Of a DNA stretch of 64,000 nt, positions 34,151 through 43,327 are shown piece by piece. The position numbers and the translations under genes are program-made. The stretch is from the NCBI RefSeq assembly GCF_003944715.1, contig NZ_RWIT01000003.1, positions 421,602 to 485,601 of the forward strand. Direction: 5' to 3'. Every line of letters begins with the position of its first letter. Position 1 is the first letter of the stretch. The notes beneath the pieces are model-generated. The model was given only the letters and a program-made list of their open reading frames with translations, made no database searches and was not told where the DNA came from. The DNA is from Hymenobacter rigui. GTDB taxonomy: Bacteria > Bacteroidota > Bacteroidia > Cytophagales > Hymenobacteraceae.

Positions 34151-35566
34151 TTACTGCACCCGGCCCCGCCGGCCGCCACCGCCGCCACCGGAGTTACCCC
34201 CACCACTATTACCGCCGCCTCCCCAGTTGGAGCTGCTGCGGGAAGGCTCCGAGTACGAGCGGGAAGGCTCGTAGGAGCGCGTGGGCTGAGGCACGCGGAC
34301 CGGTTCCGAGTAAGTACGCGTAGGTTGCGAAGGCTGGGAAGGCTGCGAGGATGAATCGAACAGCCGCTGACGCCGGGGCTGGTCGGCAGTACGGGGCTGC
34401 GACGCCTGCTGGTCGGGACTGGCAGCACTACCGCCGTTATTGTTCCAGTACTCGGCCCGCCGACGCCGGGTAGGCTCCGCGGTAGCCGGCTGGCCGGCAG
34501 TATTCGGACTGGCAACATCCACGTTACTCGTATTGGTGGTGTTTTCCAGCACCCGCCAGCGGCGGCCGCCACCCACCTGATCTGCACCGGAAGAGGCGGG
34601 CATCTGGCCTACCTGCGGCGCCTGATCTTCGCCAATCCGGGTACGACCGGTGGAAACCTGCGGCGTAGGAGCAGTGGTGGGTGTGCCGGAACCATCGAAT
34701 TCCTGTACGCGTCGGCGGCCCCCACCGGTATTCGGCTGGCCTACTACGCCGCTGGCTGTGCCTCCCGTAGAGCCCGGGCCGGCAAATCCGCCTTCCTGTA
34801 CCCGGCCCCGGCCACCGGTGCTGCCACCCGCCGTACCATTGGGCGCGGCAAAGCCGGAGGTATCACCGGCCCGGTCGCGGCGGCCACTGGTAGCGCGCCG
34901 GCCCGGCCGGTCGTAATAACCGCCCCAGCCATTGTTGTAGCCACCACCGTAGTATCCGCTGTACAGGCCTGAGTAATAGCCGTTATAGTAGCCATAGTTA
35001 TAACCGCCCCAAGGGCCACCACCGTAATAGTCAAAGGGGCTGTAGCCATAACCATATCCGTAGCCATAGCCGTACGGACGGTACCAGGGCCGGCCAAAGC
35101 CGATGCTAATGTTTACCCCACCGTAGCCCCAGGGGCTATAGAAGGGGTCGTAGAAGCTGCCGTAGCTCCAGGGCGAGTACCCAATGGCCGGGCCACCGTA
35201 CCAGAACGGGTCGGTGTAGGCAAAATCATAGTATCCCATGCCGATTCCCCGGTATGGGCTGTGAAAGCGCCGCAATCGGGAAGCATAATAATAGTCATCG
35301 TCATAGTACTCCGAGTTGCTGCCGGTAGTACCATTGGCACCCGCGTAGTCGGGGTTGGCTACGTCACCGGGAGCAGTAGCCTGAGTTTCCTCCGTAGCAC
35401 TGCTAGAGGTAGCGGCGGCCGGCTGGACCGGTGCCGTCACATGGTCCCGCGCCGACGAGTAATACATCCCGTCGTCCTCGGTGGTAGTCAGGTAAGATGA
35501 GCTTGCACAGCCTCCCAGCGTAAGCAGGGCCAGGGCGGGCAATAGCGGAGGTAGGATCTTTTTCAT
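34151..35566 (-). CDS. Tyr/Gly-rich lipoprotein with repeated RRxR motifs
   Basis: 471 residues, lipobox LGGC (Cys 19). Residues about 85-230 are Tyr/Gly/Pro-rich (SPWGYGGVNISIGFGRPWY, YGYGYGYGYGYSPFDYYGG). The C-terminal half is disordered Ser/Gly/Pro/Thr sequence with recurring basic motifs: GRGRVQEGG, GRRRVQEFD, GRRWRVLEN, TRRRRAEYW, PRRQRLFDS and a C-terminal GRRGRVQ. I cannot assign a family. The low-complexity, aromatic, basic composition suggests a surface or matrix component rather than an enzyme. It is divergent from proS. Confidence 0.75.
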   Translation of the reverse strand: MKKILPPLLPALALLTLGGCASSSYLTTTEDDGMYYSSARDHVTAPVQPAAATSSSATEETQATAPGDVANPDYAGANGTTGSNSEYYDDDYYYASRLRRFHSPYRGIGMGYYDFAYTDPFWYGGPAIGYSPWSYGSFYDPFYSPWGYGGVNISIGFGRPWYRPYGYGYGYGYGYSPFDYYGGGPWGGYNYGYYNGYYSGLYSGYYGGGYNNGWGGYYDRPGRRATSGRRDRAGDTSGFAAPNGTAGGSTGGRGRVQEGGFAGPGSTGGTASGVVGQPNTGGGRRRVQEFDGSGTPTTAPTPQVSTGRTRIGEDQAPQVGQMPASSGADQVGGGRRWRVLENTTNTSNVDVASPNTAGQPATAEPTRRRRAEYWNNNGGSAASPDQQASQPRTADQPRRQRLFDSSSQPSQPSQPTRTYSEPVRVPQPTRSYEPSRSYSEPSRSSSNWGGGGNSGGGNSGGGGGGRRGRVQ

Positions 35567-35754
35567 GGCTGCTTACGCGTAAAGTTGGATCAGAAAGATG
35601 GAGTAAGAGTGAAGGCCGGCAACGCACAGTCCGTCAGGGCCAATTCCTCCGGATTTAATAACGTAATTTGGGCCCGAAACGGTGCCCTTTTTCTACGTCA
35701 AATCTTGTACCAGAAACAGGAACTTTTTCACTACTCCATTAGATACCTCACAAT

Positions 35755-37230
35755 ATGAGCAAAAGTTTGCCCAAGCGCACCGAAGATTACTCTTTGTGGT
35801 ACAATGAGTTGGTAAAGCGGGCCGGCCTGGCCGAAAACTCGTCGGTGCGAGGCTGCATGGTCATTAAGCCCTATGGCTACGCCATCTGGGAGAAGATGCA
35901 GCGCACCCTCGACGACATGTTCAAGCGCACGGGCCACCAGAATGCTTACTTCCCGCTGTTTGTGCCCAAAAGCCTGTTTGAGGCGGAGGAAAAAAATGCC
36001 GAAGGATTTGCCAAGGAATGCGCCGTGGTGACGCATTACCGCCTGCAGAATGACCCCGACAAGCCCGGCAAGCTGCGCGTAGACCCCAATGCCAAGCTGG
36101 AAGAGGAGCTGATTGTGCGCCCCACCTCGGAGGCCATCATCTGGAGTACCTATAAAAACTGGATTCAGAGTTACCGCGACCTGCCGCTGCTCATTAACCA
36201 GTGGGCCAACGTAGTGCGCTGGGAAATGCGCACCCGACTGTTTCTGCGTACTGCTGAGTTCCTGTGGCAGGAAGGCCACACCGCCCACGCCACCGCCGAG
36301 GAAGCTGTAGCCGAAACCCGCCAGATGCTGGAGGTGTACGCCCAGTTTGCCGAGGAATGGCTGGCCCTGCCCGTGGTGAAAGGCGTAAAAACCGAGAATG
36401 AGCGGTTTGCCGGAGCCGTGGAAACTTACTGCATTGAAGGCCTGATGCAGGATGGCAAAGCCCTGCAGGCCGGTACTTCCCACTTTCTGGGCCAGAACTT
36501 CGCCAAGGCGTTTGATGTGCAGTTTGCCAACAAAGCCGGTGGCCTGGAGTACGTGTGGGGCACCAGCTGGGGCGTAAGCACCCGCCTGATGGGCGCCCTC
36601 GTCATGGCCCACTCCGACGACGAAGGCCTGGTGCTGCCGCCCAAGCTGGCACCCATTCAGGTGGTGATTGTGCCTATCTACAAAACCGGCCAGCTCGATG
36701 AGTTGCTGGAGCGCATCCGCCCCATGCAGATGGGCCTGATTGAGCGGGGCATTTCGGTGAAGATTGATGACCGGGACACTGAGCGCCCTGGCTTCAAGTT
36801 TGCCGAGTGGGAGCTGAAAGGCGTGCCCGTACGCATTGCCGTGGGCATGCGCGACCTGGAAGCCGGCACTCTGGAAGTAGCCCGCCGCGACACGAAGGAG
36901 AAGATGACCCTGCCCCTGGCCGACATCGTGAACAGCGTAGACCAGCTGCTGCAGGATATCCAGAAGAACATTTACCAGCGCGCCCTCAACTACCGCGAAA
37001 CCCACACTACCCGCGTGGAGAGCTACGAGGAGTTTAAGGAGGTGCTGGAAGGCAAAGGCGGCTTTGTGGTGGCCCACTACGACGGCACTTCCGAAACGGA
37101 GGAGCGCATCAAGGAGGAAACCAAAGCTACCATCCGCTGCCTGGCCCTGGCTGAGCCGGAGGAAGAAGGCGTGTGCATTGTAACCGGCCGCCCTTCCAAG
37201 CGCCGCGCCCACTTTGCCCGGGCGTACTAA
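35755..37230 (+). CDS. proS: Prolyl-tRNA synthetase (eukaryote/archaeon-like short form)
   Basis: A 491-residue class II aminoacyl-tRNA synthetase charging tRNA-Pro. Landmarks: [15 protein letters not shown] at the start, the [11 protein letters not shown] motif 1 region, [13 protein letters not shown] (TSE proline-site motif), motif 2 in [20 protein letters not shown], a [12 protein letters not shown] motif 3 region, an anticodon-binding domain, and a C-terminal segment ending RRAHFARAY. The length and absence of the bacterial INS editing insertion place it in the eukaryote/archaeon-like type common in Bacteroidota. It is monocistronic with its own terminator. Confidence 0.96.
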   Translation: MSKSLPKRTEDYSLWYNELVKRAGLAENSSVRGCMVIKPYGYAIWEKMQRTLDDMFKRTGHQNAYFPLFVPKSLFEAEEKNAEGFAKECAVVTHYRLQNDPDKPGKLRVDPNAKLEEELIVRPTSEAIIWSTYKNWIQSYRDLPLLINQWANVVRWEMRTRLFLRTAEFLWQEGHTAHATAEEAVAETRQMLEVYAQFAEEWLALPVVKGVKTENERFAGAVETYCIEGLMQDGKALQAGTSHFLGQNFAKAFDVQFANKAGGLEYVWGTSWGVSTRLMGALVMAHSDDEGLVLPPKLAPIQVVIVPIYKTGQLDELLERIRPMQMGLIERGISVKIDDRDTERPGFKFAEWELKGVPVRIAVGMRDLEAGTLEVARRDTKEKMTLPLADIVNSVDQLLQDIQKNIYQRALNYRETHTTRVESYEEFKEVLEGKGGFVVAHYDGTSETEERIKEETKATIRCLALAEPEEEGVCIVTGRPSKRRAHFARAY

Positions 37231-37251
37231 TTCACCCTTTTTAATTCAATA

Positions 37252-37289
37252 CGAAGTGCCCCACTACCAAGTATAGTGGGGCACTTCGT
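37252..37289. terminator. Bidirectional terminator after proS
   Basis: CGAAGTGCCCCACTA pairs with TAGTGGGGCACTTCG around a short loop, between convergent proS and the META lipoprotein gene. Confidence 0.88.
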
Positions 37290-37326
37290 GTTTATAGCAG
37301 CAGACGGTAAATCCACCTTTTCCGGA

Positions 37327-37809
37327 TTACTCATCAGGTACCGCTTCCAGCTGGGCCAACGGGGTACCAAGTGTATCAATACCGTACAGGCTGAGCATAG
37401 AGCCCCGCACTTGGTAGCTCTGGGCTTGATTGAGTGCCTTCAGGAAGGCGCCTTCGGCTGTTAGGCTGGCGCAGGCGCTACGGGTAGTAACCAACGGCCC
37501 CAGGCGCAACTGCCCCGGGCCAGCCATGGTATAGGGCCCCGAAAATTTATTGCAGCCCGCCCGTCCTTCTACCCGGGCCCGGTTATCGTGCAGAATCAGA
37601 AAGGGCGTCTGCTCAGTGGCGGGTGCGGGCTGGCCGGCCAGCTGTCGTAATTCCCACCGCACATTGCGCAGCGAGGCCACGGAAGCTAAACGCCCGACCG
37701 TGCCCGGCGTTGAACTGGCCGCTGGCCGTTCATTTAAATCGTAGTTGCAGGCAGTAGCGGCAAATAGCCCCAGCACGAGTAGTGACCGGGAGTAAACAGG
37801 TGAGTGCAT
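37327..37809 (-). CDS. META-domain lipoprotein (HslJ-like)
   Basis: 160 residues. The start MHSPVYSRSLLVLGLFAATAC is a lipoprotein signal (Cys 21). The META domain runs from about 48: RWELRQLAG, FLILHDNRARVEGRAGCNKFSGPY, LRLGPLVTTRSAC. The two cysteines in GCNKF and TRSAC are typical of the family. Such proteins are linked to envelope stress or antibiotic resistance, with no enzymatic activity known. It is a single gene convergent with proS. Confidence 0.88.
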   Translation of the reverse strand: MHSPVYSRSLLVLGLFAATACNYDLNERPAASSTPGTVGRLASVASLRNVRWELRQLAGQPAPATEQTPFLILHDNRARVEGRAGCNKFSGPYTMAGPGQLRLGPLVTTRSACASLTAEGAFLKALNQAQSYQVRGSMLSLYGIDTLGTPLAQLEAVPDE

Positions 37810-38036
37810 AGTCAGAGAAATTAACCAAAATCGTTGACCTATACCTTTTTACGCAGATATTCCGGTTTGGTGCATGCCGGATTACCCAGAAGGTACCGTC
37901 TGCTGTATTGTCTGTTTTGCTACCGCTAACCGGTTACGGTTTCTGACTATTTGGGAATCTATATCCAGCAGTACAATCATTCGGCGTAATCTCATTGGCT
38001 TCTGTGTATCTTTTCCCCCACCAAACCCCTTTTGCT

Positions 38037-38504
38037 ATGGACTGGCTGACTATTGCGCTGCTGTTGTTTTTCGGGCTGGTTTTTCTGGCAGCCGAAGTCA
38101 TCTTTATTCCCGGCACCACGGTGGTCGGGCTGGTGGGCTTTGGGCTGCTGGCAGCCGGTATCTGGCTGGGATACCGCGACCTGGGCACGCCGGCCGGCCA
38201 CTTCGTACTAGCTGGTTCCCTGGTTGGGGCCGGGGCGTTGGTATACTGGGGCTTGCGGCCTAAAAACCTGAACCGCATGGCCCTGACCCAGGTTAACCAC
38301 GGCCGCGTGCACGATGTCCGCCACCCCGATGTGCAGCCCGGCACCGTGGGTCGTACGCTGTCGGCGTTGCGCCCGGCCGGTACCGCCCTGTTTCAGGATG
38401 ACCGGCGCGAGGTAACCACGCGGGGCGAGTTTGTACCGGCGGGTTCGGAAGTACGGGTGTTAGGAATCGAGCAAAATCGAATTGTGGTCGAGCAGCTGGC
38501 TTAG
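38037..38504 (+). CDS. NfeD-like membrane protein
   Basis: ATG at 38037 (MDWLTIALLLFFGLVFLAAE) gives 155 residues; an upstream in-frame start at 37995 is less likely. Two or three TM helices in the first 75 residues are followed by a C-terminal OB-fold beta-barrel: GTVGRTLSALRPAGTALF, REVTTRGEFVPAGSEVRVLG, NRIVVEQLA. This is the short NfeD form that lacks the ClpP-like protease domain. The flotillin gene follows 63 bp downstream; NfeD and flotillin genes are commonly paired and the proteins interact in membrane microdomains. Confidence 0.9.
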   Translation: MDWLTIALLLFFGLVFLAAEVIFIPGTTVVGLVGFGLLAAGIWLGYRDLGTPAGHFVLAGSLVGAGALVYWGLRPKNLNRMALTQVNHGRVHDVRHPDVQPGTVGRTLSALRPAGTALFQDDRREVTTRGEFVPAGSEVRVLGIEQNRIVVEQLA

Positions 38505-38567
38505 CTCAACCTTCCTGTTTCTTAGCTGAGAATCACCACCTTGTCACTGGCAACTATTCCCTCTCCT

Positions 38568-39569
38568 ATGAACTTTCCTCTTTTCCCGCTCATTGTGGGT
38601 GGCATTGCCTTACTGGTACTGCTGTATTTCTTCCCCATCAGCCTCTGGATAACGGCCATTTTCTCGGGAGTCCGGGTGAGCCTGTTTCAATTGGCGTTTA
38701 TGCGGGTACGCAAGGTGCCGCCGGCTCTCATTGTCAACTCCCTCATCACCTCTACCAAAGCCGGACTGGAGCTGACGGCCAACGACCTGGAAACGCACTA
38801 CCTGGCCGGCGGCAACATTCCCAGCGTTATCAAAGCCCTGATTTCGGCTGATAAAGCAAACATTCCGCTCAGCTTCAAGCAGGCTACCGCCATTGACTTG
38901 GCCGGGCGCGACGTGTTTGAGGCCGTGACCACCAGCGTAAACCCCAAAGTAATCAACACGCCCAACGTGGCGGCCGTGGCCCAAGATGGCATTCAGCTGA
39001 TTGCCAAGGCCCGAATTACGGTGCGTGCCAACATCACGCAGCTGGTGGGTGGGGCCGGTGAGGAAACCATTCTGGCCCGCGTGGGTGAAGGCATTGTAAC
39101 CAGCATCGGCTCGTCCCGCTCCCACAAGGAGGTGCTAGAAAACCCCGACAAGATTTCCAAGCTGGTACTCAGCAAGGGCCTCGACGCCGGTACTGCCTTC
39201 GAAATCCTGTCCATCGATATTGCCGACGTGGACATCGGGGAGAACATCGGGGCCAAGCTCCAGACCGACCAGGCTTCCGCCGACCTGCGCGTGGCCGAAG
39301 CCCGTGCCGAGGAGCGCCGGGCCATGGCCGTGGCTATGGAGCAGGAAAACCGCGCCAAAACCCAGGAAGCCAAAGCCCGCGTGGTGGAGGCCGAAGCCGA
39401 AATTCCGAAAGCCATTGCTGAAGCGTTCCGCTCCGGTAACCTCGGCGTAATGGACTACTACAAAATGCGCAACGTGCAGGCCGACACCGATATGCGCGAC
39501 TCCATTGCCAACCCCGGCGGCCAAAGCAGCAGCGTAAAACCCGGCCGCGACGAAGGCCGGATGAGCTAA
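38568..39569 (+). CDS. floA: Flotillin-like protein FloA (SPFH family)
   Basis: ATG at 38568 gives 333 residues. An N-terminal membrane segment ([21 protein letters not shown]) is followed by the SPFH/PHB domain, with the family-specific stretch [15 protein letters not shown] and [15 protein letters not shown], then an Ala/Glu-rich coiled coil ([20 protein letters not shown]) and a Gly/Ser tail. FloA oligomers scaffold functional membrane microdomains. The pairing with NfeD supports the call. A 33 bp-arm hairpin element follows the stop. Confidence 0.93.
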   Translation: MNFPLFPLIVGGIALLVLLYFFPISLWITAIFSGVRVSLFQLAFMRVRKVPPALIVNSLITSTKAGLELTANDLETHYLAGGNIPSVIKALISADKANIPLSFKQATAIDLAGRDVFEAVTTSVNPKVINTPNVAAVAQDGIQLIAKARITVRANITQLVGGAGEETILARVGEGIVTSIGSSRSHKEVLENPDKISKLVLSKGLDAGTAFEILSIDIADVDIGENIGAKLQTDQASADLRVAEARAEERRAMAVAMEQENRAKTQEAKARVVEAEAEIPKAIAEAFRSGNLGVMDYYKMRNVQADTDMRDSIANPGGQSSSVKPGRDEGRMS

Positions 39570-39578
39570 GTAGTCTAA

Positions 39579-39673
39579 AACCCGTCATCCTGAGCAACGC
39601 GAAGGACCTTAGCACGCTGGAACGGATTGTTCTGACGTGGTAAGGTCCTTCGCGTTGCTCAGGATGACGGGTT
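39579..39673. repeat. GTCAT-type long hairpin element
   Basis: Perfect 33 bp arms (39579-39611 and 39641-39673) beginning AACCCGTCATCCTGAGCAAC around a loop of about 29 bases. Inner arm sequence GAAGGACCTTA. It lies between the convergent floA and OmpA-family genes. It shares the outer GTCATnCTGAGC pattern with elements at 45.6, 47.9 and 60.3 kb. Confidence 0.93.
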
Positions 39674-39692
39674 GATTTGCAACCAGTCCGTT

Positions 39693-41738
39693 CTATTTTT
39701 TCGTAATCCGGAACTCTACACGGCGGTTGAGCTTGCGGGTTTCTTCCTGGTCGTTGCTGGCAACGGGCTTGCTGCCGCCGTAGCCTTCAGTGGTGATGCG
39801 GCTGCTGGCAATGCCTTTCTGCACGAGGTACTTTTTCACCTCATTCACGCGGTCCAGGCTCAGCTTCACGTTCAGAGCAGGGTCGCCCTGGTTATCGGTG
39901 TGCCCTTCCAGCTTGATTTCCACCTGTGGGTAATCCTTCAGAATGCGCACCAGGCGCAGCAGCTCGGGGTAGGAGTTTTCGCGCAGGTAGTATTTGCTCT
40001 GGGCGAAGAAGATGTTGTTCAGCTTGATGCTCTGGCCCACCGCAAACGGCACCAGGTACAAGTCTTGGTTGATTTCCGAGTACTTCTGCCGGTCCGTTAC
40101 GTCCAGGTTGTCCGATTCGGCCAGGTAATCCTTAGCTTCGGCGCGGTAGCCGTAGTGCGCGCCCGATGGCAGCACAATGGTATAAGAGCCATCAATGGGG
40201 CTGGTTTCCGCTACCCCGATTTCCTCCCCGGTCAGTAGGTTCTCGTACCGGATAGTAGCGGCAACTGGTTTTTTAGAGGAAGCATCCAGCACTTTACCAC
40301 GCACCAGCGTTACCACCTCCGGCCGGAATGTGGGCTTCAGGCTAATGCGGAAGATGTCCTTGGAGTTATCGATACCCTTGCGGGCAGATACCAGGTAAGC
40401 ATCCTCGCCAGCCGCCGATACGGTGTAATAGGCATCGAAATCCGGGGAATTTACGCTGGGGCCCAGGTTGCGGGGGGCGCTCCAGTTGGTCCAGGTATCA
40501 TCCAGCCGCTTGCTGTAAAACAGGTCACTCTTGCCGTAGCCACCGTGGCCCTCCGATGCGAAATACAGCGTCTTGCCATCGGATGCCAGAAACGGCGAAA
40601 ACTCTGGTTTGCTGGTATTAATGGTGCCGCCCAGGTTGCGAGGCTTCGTCCAGGTTTTGCCGTCGGGCTTCAGAAAGCTCACATACAAATCCTGCTGGCC
40701 CTTGCCGTCCTTACGGTCCACGGCCATCATCATCACCTTACCCGAAGTAGACAGGGTGAAATCGACGTTTTCGGGGTCGTCGTTGTAGTAATCTTCAATT
40801 TCTACCTTCTCTGGCTTGGTCCAGCCCGTGGCCGTGCGGCGGCTGATGCTGGGGCCTTTCGGTTCCATGGATCCATCAGGCAGGTACACGCCAATCAACA
40901 GCATCTGCTGGCCATTGGCCGATACCGAGGCTACACCGTTGGGGTCACGGGGCGTGTTGATGGGGCTGCCAATATTCTTGGCCGGGCCCCATTGCTTTTT
41001 CTCGGCGTTGAGCAGGTTGCTGTACCACACGTCCTGCACGTCTTTGGCCCCGCCTACGTTCTGCGGATGCTCCTGCCGGGCGAAAAACAGCGTGCGGCCA
41101 TCCGGCGAAATAACCGGGTGCGTATCCACAAACTTAGAGTTGACGGTGGGCCCCAGGTTCACCATCGAGGAGTCGAAGCTGACGCCACTCTGCTCGTTCT
41201 TGAATTCCTTTTTCACCATCGACTCAGCCACGTCGGCTACGCCAATGGCGTCAATCTGATTTACTCCGTTTACAGCTTTGGTGTTCAACGTCACCACCAC
41301 CCCGATGGTGCGGTAGGTGGCCGGTGAAAACGTGACCTGCAACGACCGAAACTGCTCCGGCACAGGTCCCGGGCTGTCGTTGGTGTACACCTGGTGCTTC
41401 TGCCCGCGCGTATCTACCAGCTCGATTTTGGTTACGGAGCCGGGATTGAAGTTTTCCACTACGGTTACCTGCTTGGCAACTACCGATTTGCCGAACCGCA
41501 CTTCAATGAACTCGTTACTGCCTTCCTTTTTCGGAATCCAGGCTTCGTTATTTACCTGACCCAATGGGGTGGCGTTGGGTTCCCCCAACACTTTTTCCGG
41601 TGAAAATGCCTCTTTCCCTTCCGCTTTCTGCGAGGATACAGCCACTACTTTGGCGGCCCACACGGCGTGTTGCGCCTGCGCCACTCTGCTCCCCGCTATT
41701 ACTACCCCCAACGACAACAGTAATTTTGTAATGTTCAT
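39693..41738 (-). CDS. OmpA-family envelope protein with PD40 propeller
   Basis: 681 residues with signal peptide MNITKLLLSLGVVIAGSRVAQA. Order: a beta-sandwich domain at about 30-170 (KVLGEPNATPLG, WIPKKEGSNEFIEVRFG), a WD40-like PD40 propeller (HPVISPDGRTLFFARQEHP, FSPFLASDGKTLYFASEGHGG), a carboxypeptidase-regulatory-like fold (VRGKVLDASSKKPVAATI), and a C-terminal OmpA peptidoglycan-binding domain (IKLEGHTDNQGD, KLNRRVEFRI). The combination is common in Bacteroidota envelope proteins next to gliding and T9SS genes. It anchors to peptidoglycan; the ligand of the propeller is unknown. Confidence 0.9.
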   Translation of the reverse strand: MNITKLLLSLGVVIAGSRVAQAQHAVWAAKVVAVSSQKAEGKEAFSPEKVLGEPNATPLGQVNNEAWIPKKEGSNEFIEVRFGKSVVAKQVTVVENFNPGSVTKIELVDTRGQKHQVYTNDSPGPVPEQFRSLQVTFSPATYRTIGVVVTLNTKAVNGVNQIDAIGVADVAESMVKKEFKNEQSGVSFDSSMVNLGPTVNSKFVDTHPVISPDGRTLFFARQEHPQNVGGAKDVQDVWYSNLLNAEKKQWGPAKNIGSPINTPRDPNGVASVSANGQQMLLIGVYLPDGSMEPKGPSISRRTATGWTKPEKVEIEDYYNDDPENVDFTLSTSGKVMMMAVDRKDGKGQQDLYVSFLKPDGKTWTKPRNLGGTINTSKPEFSPFLASDGKTLYFASEGHGGYGKSDLFYSKRLDDTWTNWSAPRNLGPSVNSPDFDAYYTVSAAGEDAYLVSARKGIDNSKDIFRISLKPTFRPEVVTLVRGKVLDASSKKPVAATIRYENLLTGEEIGVAETSPIDGSYTIVLPSGAHYGYRAEAKDYLAESDNLDVTDRQKYSEINQDLYLVPFAVGQSIKLNNIFFAQSKYYLRENSYPELLRLVRILKDYPQVEIKLEGHTDNQGDPALNVKLSLDRVNEVKKYLVQKGIASSRITTEGYGGSKPVASNDQEETRKLNRRVEFRITKK

Positions 41739-42183
41739 ACAGTCAAGGTCAAATCGGACGCCCGCGGCGCAACAAGTAATGCAGCACCGCGTAGCTGAGA
41801 GGGTCAGAACTCTGAAGACGTCCTAACACGGTCGGAAGTTTCGCTATTTATCAAAAGCCCGCCTATAACAGCCGCTTTCAACTGTTGACCGGAGTCTGGC
41901 AAAGGTAAATGAACCAAGTTGCAACATAGATTACACTGCGCCCCGTCCAACACGCCGTTTTACTCGGTCAACGATAAAATCCAACCGACGTGAAACAGTC
42001 TCATTTATCGGCCGGTTACCACAGACGGGGTATAGCCGATGAAAGTTGCATTCCGTCTAGTGATAAGCACCTTCCGGCGACTTTCCGCACCCGCATGGCC
42101 CGCCCGCAATACCGGCATTTGTCGTACCTTGCGGGGTACGTACCGTCCCTCCCTCACAAGTACCCATAATTTCTCTTCACACC
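41739..42183. other. 445 bp divergent intergenic region
   Basis: It holds the presumed promoters of the OmpA-family gene (minus) and the IPNS-like gene (plus). I see an exact -7 match for the minus side (see 41900) and a weaker TACCTTGC at 42126 for the plus side. No RNA gene, repeat or credible ORF was seen. Confidence 0.5.
41900..41907 (-). promoter_or_regulatory. -7 element (TACCTTTG) for the OmpA-family gene
   Basis: An exact TAnnTTTG match on the minus strand, about 160 bases before the start codon. A TTG lies upstream, but with shorter spacing than usual. It implies a long 5' leader. Confidence 0.45.
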
Positions 42184-43161
42184 ATGGAAGAAAAGCTGCT
42201 AGACGAAATTCCGTCGCTTGATTTGGCTGATTTCCGCTCCGGTGACCCCGAGCGCAAAGCCCGTTTCGTGCAACAACTTGGCGAAGCGTACCAGAATATC
42301 GGCTTCATTGCCCTCAAAAATCATGGCCTCACCGACGATCAGACGCAGAAGCTGTACGCTGACGTGAAAGCCTTCTTCTCGCTGCCCGATGACGTGAAGC
42401 AGCAGTACGAAAAGCCGGAGCTGGCTGGCCAGCGCGGCTACGTGAGCAAAGGCAAGGAGCACGCCAAAGGCCGCAATACCGGCGACCTGAAGGAGTTCTA
42501 CCATGTAGGCCAAGAGGTAGACGACGCCAACGACCCCATCGGGGCGGAGTATCCGGACAACATCTGGCCCGCTGAGCTCGACAGCTTCCAGAACACGGCC
42601 CTCACCACTTACAAAACGCTGGAGGCTGCCGGTAAGGACATTCTGCGCGCCATTGCCCTGTACCTGAAACTGCCCGAGAATTACTTCGACGACAAGGTGC
42701 GCAACGGCAATAGCATTCTGCGCCCCATCCACTACTACCCCATCGAAAATCCCGACGCGGTACCCTCCGACGCGGTACGCGCAGCCGAGCACGGCGACAT
42801 CAACCTGATTACCCTGCTCATGGGTGCCTCGGCCGATGGCCTGCAGGTGAAGCGCCGCGACGACAAGTGGATTCCAATTACGGCCCTGCCCGACCAGATT
42901 GTGGTAAACGTAGGAGACATGCTGCAGCGCCTCACCAACGGGGTGCTGAAAAGCACCATTCACCGCGTGGTGAACCCGCCCCGCGAGAAGATGAACTCTT
43001 CGCGCTACAGCATTCCGTTCTTCATGCACCCGCGCTCCGAAATGAGCCTGGCCGCCCTGGAGAGCTGCGTAACGCCCGAAAACCCGAAGAAGGAAGCCGA
43101 CATTACGGCCGGGGAATTCCTGAACGAGCGTTTGATTGAGCTGGGCCTGAAAAAGAAATAA
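42184..43161 (+). CDS. Isopenicillin N synthase-like 2-oxoglutarate/Fe(II) oxygenase
   Basis: 325 residues. The N-terminal non-haem dioxygenase domain has the NIGFIALKNHGL segment. The C-terminal catalytic domain shows the Fe(II) triad HxD in AAEHGDINLITLL and the distal His in KSTIHRVVNPP, plus the 2-oxoglutarate-binding RxS in SRYSIPFFMHP. VNVGDMLQRLTNG is characteristic of the family. Bacterial members act on varied small molecules and the substrate cannot be told from sequence. It stands alone between a long upstream region and a strong terminator. Confidence 0.9.
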   Translation: MEEKLLDEIPSLDLADFRSGDPERKARFVQQLGEAYQNIGFIALKNHGLTDDQTQKLYADVKAFFSLPDDVKQQYEKPELAGQRGYVSKGKEHAKGRNTGDLKEFYHVGQEVDDANDPIGAEYPDNIWPAELDSFQNTALTTYKTLEAAGKDILRAIALYLKLPENYFDDKVRNGNSILRPIHYYPIENPDAVPSDAVRAAEHGDINLITLLMGASADGLQVKRRDDKWIPITALPDQIVVNVGDMLQRLTNGVLKSTIHRVVNPPREKMNSSRYSIPFFMHPRSEMSLAALESCVTPENPKKEADITAGEFLNERLIELGLKKK

Positions 43162-43181
43162 GCGGCCCTGAGCAATGCCCG

Positions 43182-43218
43182 AAAGCGCCCGTCTTCTGAG
43201 GAAGACGGGCGCTTTTTT
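43182..43218. terminator. Intrinsic terminator after the oxygenase gene
   Basis: AAAGCGCCCGTCTTC pairs with GAAGACGGGCGCTTT with a 4-base loop and a T-run. It lies inside the longest frame of the chrA gene and argues for a later chrA start. Confidence 0.92.
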
Positions 43219-43327
43219 ATGTATCTGTGGGTGCAAAAAAACCGTGCCCCTCGCTTCCCCTCAGGTTGATAAGCGGGCAACTCGTTATCTTGTCCGGTAC
43301 TCTCGTCCGCTTTTCCCCCTCTGCCTT

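Noticed and set aside
35731..37212. 493-codon minus-strand open frame antisense to proS
   Set aside because: Shadow of proS with no recognisable domain; it would also lack a promoter and run through the proS start region.
43175..43327. N-terminal extension of chrA
   Set aside because: It runs across the terminator of the previous gene and adds 51 residues that do not belong to the family.
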